A stretch of 64,000 nucleotides of DNA, taken from Channa striata (taxonomy: Eukaryota > Chordata > Actinopteri > Anabantiformes > Channidae). The translations under genes were made by a program, and so were the position numbers. The stretch covers positions 17,806,619 to 17,870,618 of the forward strand of contig CM065188.1 of assembly GCA_033026295.1 (NCBI GenBank), in the 5' to 3' direction. Positions 1-12,494 of the stretch are shown here, piece after piece. The stretch's first letter is position 1. Each line of letters opens with the position of its first letter. Under the pieces are notes generated by a model. The model was not told the DNA's origin. It worked only from the letters and a program-made list of their open reading frames with translations, and did not search any database.

Positions 1-162
1 TTATTTCAGTTTTGTTTCTAATAATATTTATTTTCTAATTAAACTGAGGCTCTTATTTTCTTAGATTTTATTTTTCCTGAAGCACAGACATCTGATAAAC
101 TGGACAAACATTTGGCCTTTTCAATTGTCAGTTGGGTTTGAGGCTTGCTTTCCACTGCAATA

Positions 163-285
163 GGGCAAGTGAGGACAAATTTGGCAGGTAACAATGTTTT
201 TGCAAGTGAGGGTAATTTTAGGAAGTGAGGACATTGTTGGCAATCCTTTCTGGGGAACTTCCAACAAGTGAGGCAAGTGAGCACT
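163..285. repeat. Irregular AAGTGAGG repeat cluster
   Basis: The octamer AAGTGAGG occurs at 67 bp spacing or less at 167, 204, 223 and 266, with a further AAGTGAG at 275. Several copies sit in a longer degenerate unit of about 20 bp (AAGTGAGGACA followed by a T-rich stretch and GGCA). It looks like a diverged minisatellite or a decayed repeat. Family not identified. Confidence 0.4.
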
Positions 286-1549
286 TCTTCAGAAGGTGAG
301 TTCTTCAGAACATGTATTACATGATTAACAAAGCAGGTCAACTTTCCCACAGGGACCAGATGTTAGGTTTTCTATAACAGAAAGGTTATAAAACTTTACT
401 CCAAACTACCTCATCTTTCTTAATTGTGACCCGTGTGTCTTTGAGTCTGAACCCAACCAAACCACTATGTTCTGCAAAACTGTTGCGCACAGTTGTTGAC
501 TGTCCAGCTTGAAAGTTTTTGTAACCCCAGCCTCCATTTTGTGCCTGGTACCAAAAGTGCAAAACTTCGATGCTCTTTCAACAAATGTTCATGTAGGTTG
601 TATGAGAGATTTAGGGACAAACCACTCATCCGGCCGTCTTGCTACAAGGGTGAAATTGGGTCACAAGTTCAAATGTGTGTGTTGAGGGGGGTTTATTTTC
701 CACTGTGTTGGAGTTCACATCTCTGTTTTAAATATATCTCTGTGTATGCAGAAAAAGCTGCTAGAGGAGGGGGTCTACATCGGCAGGTGTCAGGAATGTA
801 TGGCTGCTGGTTATTTATATAACCCCGCTGCGCCTTCGGTTAACTTTAGCCACCAGTCTACCCGGCAACCCCCCTTGACTTCTCAGGAGCCAGTGTAATT
901 TCACTGGGGCAGGTTCATTGGGGGTACGTAGTGAATTTATTTTTACTTCTCATAATCTCGAAGAGAAGGAGCAGCGAGCCCTGATCCTACAACCTTATTC
1001 ATCTGGTCAAAATCTCTCAGATAACCTCAGCTGGACGTACTTGCTCACTTTAAATCTGCCCTATCAATCCTGTCTAGTATTTCGGTGGTCTGAGATTTCC
1101 TCTACCTCCAACAGCAAAATGTGAATGACTTTAGAAGAAATTCGAATTTTCAGTGGGAAGATAGATCAAAATGTGACTCACAATGTGACTCCCCGCAAAG
1201 GATTAAATTATTGTTACATTTTTGCATTTGTGAATCAAGTCTCTTGGAAGACAGCGACTTAGCTCACCTATAAGTGAGGTATAAGTCAGGCAGAGAACAT
1301 CAAAGCAAAGTGTTTCCCTTTCATGAGATGCCGTGTTGCAGTTAATTGTTGGCAATAATGAGAGGAAGTTAATTATGCGAAGAAAAAAGAGCTCGAAGAA
1401 AATCCAGACGACCAGTCACTTTTTACATTTGAAAGTGAGAGATGAAATTTAAAAAACGTGTAATGGAACCTCCAGTTGTGCCACTCTCCAGGGGATTTCA
1501 GGCACTTTTAAAACAGTATGACAAAACCATTTGCTCTGGGGCAGCACCC

Positions 1550-1645
1550 GTCTGCCTCAAGTCTTACTGATCGGAGCACCAAAGGATCCAGCTTTCATTG
1601 CCTCTCAACCGGTGTGCCACAGGGCTCTGTTCTCAGCCCTCTTCA
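1550..1645 (+). mobile_element. LINE reverse-transcriptase fragment (relic)
   Basis: Positions 1611-1643 translate as GVPQGSVLSPL, the conserved reverse-transcriptase palm motif of non-LTR retrotransposons. About 50 bases upstream, in another frame, LKSY followed by a stop resembles the segment that normally precedes it. The stop and the frame change show a dead fragment. It is too short to assign to a clade such as L2/Maui, Rex1 or CR1. Confidence 0.55.
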
Positions 1646-4600
1646 CAGGTTTGGGTCCTGATAATTCCACTAGATGGCTCTAGTGGTTCACTACACATGT
1701 CTGCTTATCTCTTACATCCCTGCTCAGTTGAGGGAAAGACATTTTAATTCTGTCTCTTCAGAAAAGAAGTTCTGATCTTGGTCCAGGTCTTACCATCACA
1801 GTAACTACACACATTAGTTCAAGGCTCTGACATTTGCCGAAAGTGTGATTAACTCAACAACACCGTCCTACCACACCCTTATAAAGGTCTATGAACCTAG
1901 GGGTTCCTTTTGCCCAGGACATTTTAAGTCTTGCTCAGCCAAAAACTGATGGCAGCAGAGAACTGATATTCTACTAAATATATGCTGAGTTATTTGTATG
2001 TTGAATCAGATTTCATTTCCTCTGTGAGAAAGCTGCGCTAGCATCTGCATTCCCTCGATTCTTATTGGGCTTTAGAAATCAAGGTTTCGAATCATGGACA
2101 AGCCATCAACAAGAAAATGTAAACTATGTTTAAGACATCTTATGAAATAAGTCATGAGCCATTTTAATTACAGAGAGTAATAGGAAACAGACTAGTTTGA
2201 CAGAACTATGCTCCTCAATTGAGGGACTTGTGGAAGAGTAGGGTGACAGCCAGAAGGTCAATGTGGTTCCAGGTGAGTAGTATCAAGAGGACCAGGAGGG
2301 ATTCCGGGACTTGTTGAGACTAGGGAGAGCAGACAGGGGAACACTGACCTCTACTAGAGAGAGAAATGGTCATACGGAATGGAGACCAGGTGAGATGGAA
2401 AACCAGATAGCACAAGTAAGTAACAGATGGCTGATGATCTTAGAAGAGCACAGATGGGACACACACAATGCAGGTCCATAGATAGTGGAATTCCAAATTT
2501 GGGCTGGTTGTAACAGAATAAGCTTTGAGCACACTGTTGATCCAAGATGTCCACAATGTAAATCTGTAAACCTTTAATCAGGCCAATGCCAAATAAAAAT
2601 AAATCATCCATAACCAAACCAACAACAACCCAATTCCAATATCCTCAATTGTTCAACCCAATAACCTTGGAATTACAATTCAACAAAGTAAAACATATCC
2701 AGGTTCAGGCCTCAATATATTTTGTCCAGTTTAGATCTGAAAAAAGAAGCAGAGGACTTACAGCTGAGAAGTGTGGCTGCTTATCCAGGGCAGGCAGTAG
2801 ATAGGAAGTCAGATCAGTGAGTAGACAGGTTACCATGCTTTTTACCAGATAAACAGACAAGTTAAGAGGATGAGGAGACACAAACTGGACTGTGAGCTGA
2901 GAACTTTAGGGAGAGCTGGCTTTAAACAGACAGGGGCACAGGTGAAAATAATCAGGACTGATGAGGTGTGTGAAGTGACCGAAATGACCACAGACTATAG
3001 AGGAAAGAACAGAGGGGCTACAAAATAAAAGCAGGAAAACAAGAAGTGAAATATACACAACATCTTCTCTTATATCTTTGTGTGAACCCTGGATATCCCA
3101 ATTAATACAAGTGCTAAAATGAGTTTTAGCTTTTTTAGCCTTGAGTACCGAAAGCGGGTAAGATATTCATCATGGTGTCGATGATGGTTCAGTATGTCTA
3201 CCTAACTTTCATGACCAGAGCTTGGAGCGTACATTTGAGGTAAATGGATTCAATGTAGCCACATTTCTGAGGAAATCTTACCTGGGAATTACTTGGCCCC
3301 CTCAGGGGAGATTGAAGGCTGGGCGAGGTCCATCACAGTGTGCTATAGTGGCTTTCTGTTCAGCAAAAAGACTGAAGCTGACTTTGGTCAAAGTCACAAT
3401 GACTGATTTCCACTAAACATCGTCCAACCAGACTCTCTGTGAGACTGTTGACCGTGTCTTGCCTCTTGTGTCCAGTGGTTTGATTCATGTTGCTGCGTCC
3501 ACAAGCTGTTAAGCCTATCTCAGTACAGAGCCTGGAAGCAGGGGAAAACTGTGAGCCGAGCTCCTTCAGAGTGATGGGAAACGCAGCCGTGCTGATTGAT
3601 AATCATGGACAAACCCTTGACAAGATCGTGGCCTACTTTCATGTGACTGTTCAGTGCATCCAAACCCTGTATTTACTGCACAGAGTGTCTTCTTACTGAG
3701 CCTCCTTCAAACAGGACATTTTCCCATGTAGCACAAAGACAGGAAGGAGTGCGACGATCCTGCCCTTGTTCTTCTCCTGTTTTTGACAGCGCTGCTGTTA
3801 ATGTCACTGAAAACGTCTGCTTGACAACAACTCGTCTCTGCTTGTTGCTTTTGGGGTGTGATTCTCTCTGTAGGTAAATGCTTCGTGTCGTTTCTCTGGG
3901 TCAGTGAACGAGCAAACTGGGGAAGAAAGTCACCTTTCTATAGAGTGATACTGTTCTTTCCAGACAACTTTTTCAAATTGTTGGAAAGTGCCGGGAAAGT
4001 GGTCAGATCTCGGAGACTTTAATAAAAACACTGTCATCGAGGGGAAACACGGATAATGCGACTCTTCAGATCCATCTTGGTAAAATGTTTTCCTTCGAAT
4101 GGTGAATTAAACGCTGAACTGGAATCAAAGGCATTAAGTGAAATATGCACAAACACAAACCAAAAAAAGACTTCAGAGCTCCCAAACATCCATATTTAGA
4201 GCAGTTTAAATCCCATCTTTGAGTTTGCGAGCCCAGACTCTGAGGCTTGCTTTCCGTATTTGTTGCCATTTTCCCCTCTGTGGAGATTGGCTCCTGGTGA
4301 AAGTAGGTCGACCACAGTGGAAGCTCGGCTTTCCTTCTCATTGAGGCTTCCTCACTTTGGGTTTGCTCTGCAGGAGGAAAAGGCTCTCTCTGTCTGCATG
4401 CCCAGGCTCTCACACACCAGCATCACTGGGTCTGTGGCCCAGACGCCGCGATACAACAGATTCGTGCCTCCACAGAGCAATTGTGTGGATTCGCTGTTTT
4501 TTAATGACATCGTGTGAACGTGAACTTTTACAGATTCGGTTGAAACAATGTCATTTTAAAATCTATTAAAAACTCCACTATTAAAAAAGCAGCGAAAATT

Positions 4601-5762
4601 AACAGAATAATGTTGAAAAGTTTGAAACTTGTCTGTCCTCCTCAAATTGACTGACATGTGAAAATGGGCACAAAGGCATTTGGGTTAGTTCATAAAAGAA
4701 AACGTTGTAACACCTGGTCAAGTGACGCTCAACCATCATTACGTTGAGAAAGATGCTTGTGCAGTTTGGTTTAACTGTGTTAAAGTGGAGAAAATGTCCA
4801 ACTGCAGCTGCGGTGTGTAACCTTTATGAATTCGTATTGTGAGGAGCAGCTTGAAGCTGCGCCCTACGAGAAAAAGCCAGACTGGAAATGTGCTACAAAA
4901 CCAAAACAAGGACCTGAAACAGGCTGCAAGGTGGCAAATAGGTTTCGTTACTAGTCCTCAACATTAGATGTCTTCTGCCGATGATTTGTAGGTGCTAATC
5001 TGACGATGAGTGCAGTTACATTCCAGGTAAAGTAATGTGAGAGTGGCTCCACGGATTTGGATTTTTTCACGTTTAGTTACTCTTCATCCTCCTCTGATGG
5101 CAAAGTGCCCGGACTCAAACATCCCTTCTCAGAAATATGCTTTCACCCCCCCTTCCCGCCGCTCAACCACCACCACCTTCTAAACATAGCCGGCCTCTGG
5201 CCTGCTGGATAACTTTCCATGCGGCTGTGACTGACACCGGAGAGTTTTTTCCCCTTCCCACAAAACCCGATCCCATCCTGACCACGAGCGATTAGGAGGG
5301 GGTGGAGAAGGGAATTGCTCCTCCATGAATCATGGCTGGGAACCAGATGTTCACAGCTAACAGTGACAGAGGGGGAGAATGTGCTGCTACAGTACGAGCT
5401 CCTGTGGGGATTTCAGCTACCATGCACAGGCTGTTATTAGAGCAGGGCTGGATTCTTCTTTTTTAGCTTGGGAAAGAGATGAGAGCATGCGAAGCTTTCA
5501 GGGTCGGCGGTGGAAATCCTGCGCCACCCGTGGGACCAGTCAGCGAATGAGGGAGAGAAAGGACAGGATCAGGCGGCGGCTGCGTGTTAAAGCGCAGTTC
5601 ATCCTGATCCACCACGTGGGATTTCACTCAGTGAGGAATCAGTAATAACAGTGGGGGGGGTAAAAACCCGTCACCCACTGAAACCATAGCGCTACGGTAC
5701 CATCAGGTTCAAAACCTTCACATGGGATCTTCTCTGTTTTTGAGCTCAGACAGTTAACATCC

Positions 5763-5860
5763 TGACGTCCTGACGTCAAACCTAAACATCTCATCGATAC
5801 GCATCAGCAAACACTCTCGGTCTTCCAGGTCGTGATCATCCCGGTGGACTGACTATAAAA
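5763..5860 (+). promoter_or_regulatory. Promoter-like cluster: CRE sites plus TATA box
   Basis: TGACGTCC at 5763 is followed at once by a full CRE, TGACGTCA (5771-5778). A consensus TATA box (TATAAAA) lies at 5854-5860, about 75 bp downstream. The order and spacing suit an inducible core promoter firing rightward near 5,885-5,890. No recognisable coding exon follows, so a noncoding transcript or a chance grouping are both possible. Confidence 0.3.
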
Positions 5861-6600
5861 GTGTCCCTGGTGTTTAGAGGCCTCCTTCTCTGAACCAGTG
5901 GGTCAGAACCGAAGAAGCCATCTAAACCACACGTGAAACATCTTTGAGAACTTCAAGCAGAAGTACTTTATGCAGTTCGTCCAGTTTCCAAGAGGACACA
6001 GAGATGTTGCCTTTACACACGTCTTTTTGTCTTTAGCTACAAATGAAGAAGATTAACGTGGACATTTTCCCAGTTCTAATTTCAATTTAATTAAAAGTAT
6101 TATTTATTTTGTCTTTCCTCCAAGTGTTCAGACATTGTTCTCATGTTTTTATGTTTCTGCGTGTCTGGCCCAGTTTTGTGAATGTGAAATCTGACCAAGG
6201 CCCGAGGGGAATTTCATCACATCTGGAACAAATGTTGACTTTGGAGGCATGGATGAAGTGAAACGAGTCGGAACAGAAATGCATGTAAAGCTGCATCCTC
6301 TCTCTCACATTTCCAACGTGGATGTTCTTCCACTGCGGTTGCATTTAGGGACCAATAGGAATTTCACTGGTACCTGATGCACTGATGGTTGCAAAGTGTT
6401 GGACAACACAGACCAACATTTTGACACATTATTCCTTTGACTGTAAGAGTCGTGTCCACCCTCCTCGCCTCGTTGTCTCTGCTCTCAGCTCGGCTGTGTG
6501 GGCCACAGCTCTTACTCGACACTAGACGGGAGGAGCAACCGGAGTTTACAACAACGCTGGGAGCTTGGAGATGAACAGTGCTGCAGCCAGAGGCCATACA

Positions 6601-6624
6601 ACACACACACACACACACACACAC
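6601..6624. repeat. (AC)12 microsatellite
   Basis: Uninterrupted AC dinucleotide repeat read directly from the sequence. It generates the Val-Cys repeats seen in the minus-strand frame across it, which is therefore not a gene. Confidence 0.95.
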
Positions 6625-7740
6625 TCGGGTGGTGTTAGGAGGAGCTCAGATTGCTAAGTCAAGTCAAACTTTACAGCCTGCAGCAGGAAACAGGAGCGAG
6701 CCTTTGATCTGACGACGGTGGAGTTTTGTTCTCGGGCAGGAAGTTACATAAGAGCAGAATTAGCAGTCGTCATCACAGGCATCTTCTTCACATGGTGAAT
6801 GAAACCGCCTGTGAGACATGAGATGCCAGCAGCAGTCAGACAAGCCAGCGTTGGGACACGCAAAATCGAATAATGCTTAACATCCTTCCAACAGACCCGA
6901 CTCTGAGTGTCGGCACCGCAGCATCATCTAGTCACACTTTGGGTTCACACCACCTCAGGTCATTTTTTTTACCCAACAACAAATGATTTGCAGACACTTA
7001 TTGCCACCACAGGAACCTTCTGACCCCTCTGATAGTGAGTAAGGCTCAAAGGTCACCAGCCCAGCGGCCAATTCAGGGCTCCACCTGAGGGACAGGGATC
7101 CGAGGTGGTGCAGTTCTTTGATGTGTGCCTGACACGTCCCAGCTCCCAAAAAAAAAAGGGGGCACAAAGTGAAACAGGCTGCAGAGTAAACACAGGCTTC
7201 GACTGTCGCCCTCTGAGAGCGTGTTTACTGCGTCCGAGCCTTTGAAATGATCAGAGTTGATTGGTTCTGGCCGGTGGCGAGATTAGAAACACGTGTGTGA
7301 GTTTCCGCCTCGCGGGCAGATGAAACGCTGCTGACGAGGCAGAGCAGAAACTCAGCGCGAGAGGTTGTTTATGTGCAGCAACAACGGCATCCAGCTCGAT
7401 GGGTTTCACATGTGGATGCAGATACGGGTGTTTGGGTGTGTGTGTGGCTTTCATCACACACACAGTGAGGCCACAGGGTTAAAGGTCATCAGCTGCAGGA
7501 TGACTTCATGGACGCAAAACGCACATCGTAGACTTAGCCTGACATAAAGGCTGTAAAAAGACACAGTCTACTTCCAGCTCTGCAAAAAATCCTCATGGCT
7601 GTGCAGTGCCCTGAAATGAGGAAGTCCACTGAGCGTGAGCGAGATCTGCGGTGGATTTATGGCAAGTCGGAGCATCTGGTGCAACGTTTGTTAAAAATAT
7701 CCCAACTGTTTTTCAGTGAGGAAGTATGTCACCCAGTGGA

Positions 7741-7744
<4 letters not shown>

Positions 7745-7770
<26 letters not shown>
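7745..7770. repeat. (TG)13 microsatellite
   Basis: Uninterrupted TG dinucleotide run read directly from the sequence. Confidence 0.95.
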
Positions 7771-7771
<1 letters not shown>

Positions 7772-8377
7772 TTCTAACAGTGCAGACTAACAGGCTAAAC
7801 CAGGCTGCAGACTGACAGAGACTGAACATCGAGTCGCTTAGTGTCTGTGAGAATGATGGAAAATGGGATTTACTGTGTTTAGAAAGAGCCCAGTTCCCCT
7901 TAAAGGATGTGGAGGTTGGAGCTGTATCACACAGCTGCTGTCTTAATGAAGATAAAAGTCCAAACACGGCTCCCGTGAACTTTGGACCACCGACGTCTGA
8001 GGTGTGTCTCTCTGCCGCATGAACAATAATTGTCTAATTCACTTTGGATAAAAGCAGCAAACAAGCTGAGCGTGTACTGCCCTGGGTTAAAGATTGAAGA
8101 TCCGCTCTATGGCATCAAGGATGTCCTCAAGATCCTCCCAAAAAGGTTTTCAAAGTCCCTGACCCCCCAAATGAACTCCTCTCATTAAAAAGGTTGAATA
8201 TTTCATTCAGTTACTGTGTGTTTCGGTCGTTGGGAACGGACAGCATGCCGAGCTCTTTGTTGTGTTCGGCGTGTTTGTCTGCTCGAGGTGCGAGCGTGAG
8301 AACGTACGAATGGACAGTGTCGCTCATTTTCTAATAGATGCTATTGAATTAAGTAAACACTGTTATTGTTGTCACCT

Positions 8378-8440
8378 TTAAGATAAGATAAGATAGAACT
8401 TTATTAATCCCACAGTGGGGAAATTCTTGTGTTTTATGTG
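8378..8440 (-). mobile_element. Teleost interspersed repeat end with GATAA tail
   Basis: A run of AAGATAAGATAAGATA is followed by ACTTTATTAATCCCACAGTG and GGGGAAATTC. This wording is a very common teleost dispersed repeat end. On the minus strand the unique part is followed by a short pentanucleotide tail, as at the 3' end of a non-LTR retrotransposon. Clade assignment is from memory and uncertain. A more degenerate GATAAGATGA run lies at 29,387-29,412. Confidence 0.5.
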
Positions 8441-11014
8441 TCCTGGTGTGCCCCCCCCAGTTCTCTGGTTCCACCACTGCCGACTGAGTGTTCCTGAAAG
8501 TCCCAGTTTATATCTCATCAGTAATATCAGCTCATGAACCTCGTGTGTCTGAACCAGAACCTCCAGCATTTGGATCAAGGCTCCTGAAAAACACAGTGTG
8601 TCACATTCAGCAGGAAACTGCCGTTAGTTTGCTGTGTCACGCAGACTTAGTCAGAGTCAGTATTTAAGGCCAGGAAAACCTGAGTGGGACATTCCTTGTT
8701 TTGACAGTCCTCTGAGACAAATGTGAAGCCTGAGTAACACCACAAACTTTCAGTTGTTTTGTTCTGAAATCTGTCCTCACTCCTTCTCTTCCTCTTTACT
8801 CCAACAGAAAAAACAGTCTGCCGGAGTTTGGGCAGGGAATCGGTTTCCTTCCTGGTGGAAAAATAGGAGGATTTCTCTGCCCCAGTTCATGGTGATATCA
8901 GAGCCGGGTGGGGGGGAGAGGAATAAAGGGAATGAGGGAGTTTGTGAGGGGATGAAGGGAGGAGGAGTTTGATGATTTCATCCATCATGTGAACTGCGAC
9001 AACAGAGGATGCTGGCACTGCCTGACATGGGCGTCTAAAAATAGTCATCAGCAGGGCGTGGTGGAGCGGGACCACATTAATCCTGCAGAAGACGAACGAC
9101 GAGAGACGTGGACTGAAGGATGCAGAGGAGGCTGTTACTATGAGTGGGTCGAAATAAATCAGAAAATCAGACAAAACACACCGTTCGGACTCAGTCTGCT
9201 TGTCTTTGTCACAAATGTGGAGGATGAACCTGGTGTCAAAGACAAACAAGTTGTAAAAGCATCTGATGAGTCCACGAGTCCTTCAGCTGGAGCTAAAGGT
9301 TCTCTCAGTCATCTCAGCGTGTCACAGGTTTTCTTGTTACCTGGGTGCAGGGAGTCTAGAGGAGCTGCAGGGTGGTTTTATTTCCTCTTTATGACGTGGG
9401 GGTTTCGGGGTCTTTAAAGAAAGCCACCTGGCTGCAGTGACAAGGAAGTTCAGAAAGTGCCGATGACCTTTGGAACCTTTGATCAAAGTTGTCAACTTGT
9501 TCCAGTCTTCTGGTACATTTCTGGGTCAAATCAAATTGACCTACAGCTCGTCTCAGCTCTCAGCATCTTTGTCTCTGTGTCCTTCTTCTTCCTCTGACTA
9601 ACATCTGCTACTTCCTGCCATGTTTTGTTGTCCCCCACTTTACTTACAACCTGAAGACTCCAAAGTGAAATCACTGAAGGCTTCTTCAAGGCAGTTGGTC
9701 TTTCTGCTGACATTCATTCATTGTTATGTGTGGCACTGTCCAACTTCTGTGGACGTTGCTGCAGTATTTGTGTCCACCAGTGGTGCTGTGAACAGGGGCT
9801 ACGCTGGTTTGAACTGGAACACGGTCAGCTCAGGTGTCACATAATTCAGACTTTGTTGTCCCAAGCGGTGAGAGAAAGTCATCAGTGACAAGGCTCAGTG
9901 GTTCGCACATACTACATACAGTAAAAAACCCATCAACACGATTAAAATGAAAACAACGACAGGATAAAGTGTGTGTTTCTTGCTGTTGCACTGAGGGTGA
10001 ACGTTCCCCCGGCCCACTGGCCTGAAGAAACAAACCAAAAAAAGTCTTTACCTCTTTGAGCCCAGGTGCCGTTTTCCCCTGATCCCTCCATGTCTTGGAC
10101 TGGTTATGAAGCACGTTCCCCTCCCGCCTACCCACCCAGTCTGGGCAGGATTTGCTATAAATGTGAGGGTCAGCAGCTGACGGTCTTCACTGGGGTCTTC
10201 CTGTCCTATAAAAGCTGCTCCATATGCTCACAGGCTCCCGCATTACTACACATGACATCAACGCTGACTCTGGTTTTCCACTGAGTTTGTGCCAATGTTA
10301 TTTTCATAAAAGCAGCAGTGGAGCAGAGGTGTAAAGGCAGAAGGATTGTGTCCAACTGACTTTCTACCAACTAAAGTTACTAAGCGGGTCACTGATCTCT
10401 GCAGACACTAAACGACTGTCAGACCAGCTCGTCCTTTGAAACCTGCAGAAGTCTGTTCCGTTACTCTGCACTTCTCAGCCACATGTTGGTGCTGACACTG
10501 ACGTATGTTGTGCTGGTGTGCGATGTCTGAAACTACACACAACGAATCAAAGATGGGGGCTTTCACAGTGCCGCAGTGATTTAGAGTCCTCTAAAAGCCC
10601 CTCTGGGCCCGTGGAGGTTTATGTCAGCGAGGCGACGCGCCGCTGGAGCTCGGCGAGGAAGAACAGCAGTGTGGAAACCTCATGACTCCAATGAAAATAA
10701 CCCAGACTATAAATCCTGTTTTCCACTCTTTCTTTCCGCCCCTCTTTGGAACAGGAGCAGGGAGGAAATAAAATATGTGTCCTTGTTTCGGAGCAGCGGT
10801 GACCTGATTTTCCCGGCCTCCACACTGGCTGCATTTGTCCTCCTGATATCAGCTGACTGCCAGTCAGATGTGGACTCTCCTCCCCAGCCCCAGCAGCGAC
10901 ACACTCCTCCTCATCTGGATGTTAATCCAGTGCATCCTGCTCTCTGGGAGCATGGGGGCAGAAATCCACAGTTTTTGGTTTGCAGGGATAAAACTTGCAG
11001 GGCTTGTTTTTCTA

Positions 11015-11047
11015 AGCTGTGGTGCTCCACAGGGAAATGTCCTGGGC
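11015..11047 (+). mobile_element. LINE reverse-transcriptase palm-motif stub
   Basis: Translates as SCGAPQGNVLG, a match to the non-LTR reverse-transcriptase motif CGAPQGSVLG with one substitution. The frame stops shortly after, and upstream residues do not extend the similarity convincingly. Confidence 0.45.
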
Positions 11048-11743
11048 CGTTCGTAAAAGCCTGCATTCATGAGAGCCTGCGTCACACACGGCCGTGTATA
11101 TCACATGGTGTAAACACTCTGACATTTGGATAAATGTAGTCTACGCGGTGCTGGGGGCAACACAGAGCTAAACTGTGTGTGAAGAGCAGTGGTGTGTCTC
11201 TCACCACGTGGTCTGGTCCTACACGCACATATATCCTGGACTTTGTCTCAATAACAGCCCTACACACACACACACTCAATTCTGAGCAGACAGATGTTGC
11301 CACACAACTCCGTGTTGTAATCCCAAGATAAGAATTGTATTTATTTCAAAGATCAAAGGGCAACTGATTGGAGACAAGGGCTGCAAAGATGGGAACAAAA
11401 GGACAAGAACACCTGCTAAGACGGCAAAACTACAATTAAAGAATGAGTCGGTCGTTTTCCTCAGGGGCAAAAAGTTAAATCTGTGATGCTGAGCAATATC
11501 ACATGTCCAGGTTGTATGTCCAAGGACATAGAAGGTAAAAAGTAGTTGGAATCTTTGCATTTCTGTCAGTTTAATGATGTATTGTGTTTCCTTCTTTTCT
11601 TTGTCCGTTGGTCCTTATCACGTTGACTCCACAGGATTCTCTTCATTAAAAAAGCGTCCGAACAACACTGACTTTGTGATGCAACAACAATGACATAAAC
11701 ACATTTGTTCATTTTCTGGAGAAAGTGGAGATAGAAGGAGGCG

Positions 11744-11757
11744 TGCTGACGTCAGCA
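11744..11757. promoter_or_regulatory. Perfect CRE-type Maf recognition element
   Basis: TGCTGACGTCAGCA is the exact 14-bp CRE-type Maf recognition palindrome. The dyad extends one base on each side to a perfect 16-bp palindrome (11743-11758). Large Maf homodimers bind this sequence. No adjacent gene was identified: the nearest coding exon is irf2bp2, about 8 kb to the right. Function is inferred from sequence only. Confidence 0.4.
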
Positions 11758-12452
11758 CTCACAGATCAAATATAGCAGCGGCCTACAGGGAGCCAGGGTG
11801 GGGGTGGGCGGTTCAAAGGTCGCACTTTGATGCGGGAAACTACCCAAATATTCAGCAAGCCTGGCTCAAAGTGCTGAGCAGCTGCTACACATTTACCAGA
11901 GGAAGGTTGGCAGGGAAGCAGCTCTTCCTTCTCTAAGTGTCCCTGTGCTGCTGCAGGGGGATATTTAATTACAAAGCAGATCTGAGGACGATCGGGGCCC
12001 CCCAACACGGCTGAGAGCCCAGCTCCGCCCTGCATGGCACAAACCACACTGTGTTTAAAAGCTAACGCTCAAAGCTGAGGCTAAACAGAGGGGCCGGAAG
12101 CATGGGAGTGCTCCACTTTAAAGAGAAAATCTCTGAGAGATTTGCCAAAAAGCAGATGAAACGGCGAGGCTTAGTGGGGAGGAGAAGAAAAAAAGTTGAC
12201 AATCCACAGACCGGATGAATGGCACAGTCAGGTTTTTCTTTGTGAAGCCTCTTTAATCAAAGCAGTGAGTAAAAGAAGCCCTGAAACCAAGTGAACTGCA
12301 GTGATTCTATCACGGGAATACCTACGATCCAACTGAAACAGAAACCTTTTAAAAAAAAGTTTGAATTGCACTAGCTTTCCACAAATGTTTTGAACTAATT
12401 TTTTACAAAGTTTTGTTAATTAGAATAATCTTGAATGAATGATGAGTTCATC

Positions 12453-12494
12453 TCATGTGGAGCACCACAGGGCTCTATCCTGGGTCCTCTTCCG
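12453..12494 (+). mobile_element. LINE reverse-transcriptase palm-motif stub
   Basis: Translates as SCGAPQGSILGPLP, which matches the conserved non-LTR reverse-transcriptase palm segment almost perfectly. The similarity is lost directly downstream, where the FADD-type catalytic block should follow. A truncated, dead insertion. Confidence 0.6.

Larger units (their letters stand above)
1..5700. other. Intergenic, no gene recognised
   Basis: No reading frame here resembles a known protein, and no splice-flanked exon of a recognisable family was seen. The left end (about 163-285) has an irregular cluster of the octamer AAGTGAGG. A LINE reverse-transcriptase scrap lies near 1,550-1,645. The remaining frames of 60-115 codons are on both strands, low in complexity or without family resemblance, and are treated as chance frames. 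Confidence 0.6.
5700..11740. other. Intergenic, no gene recognised
   Basis: No protein family was recognised on either strand. The stretch contains two CA/GT microsatellites, a LINE-type 3' tail near 8,378-8,440 and a reverse-transcriptase stub near 11,015. The 142-codon plus-strand frame at about 9.0-9.4 kb has no family resemblance and no signal peptide or domain. Confidence 0.55.
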
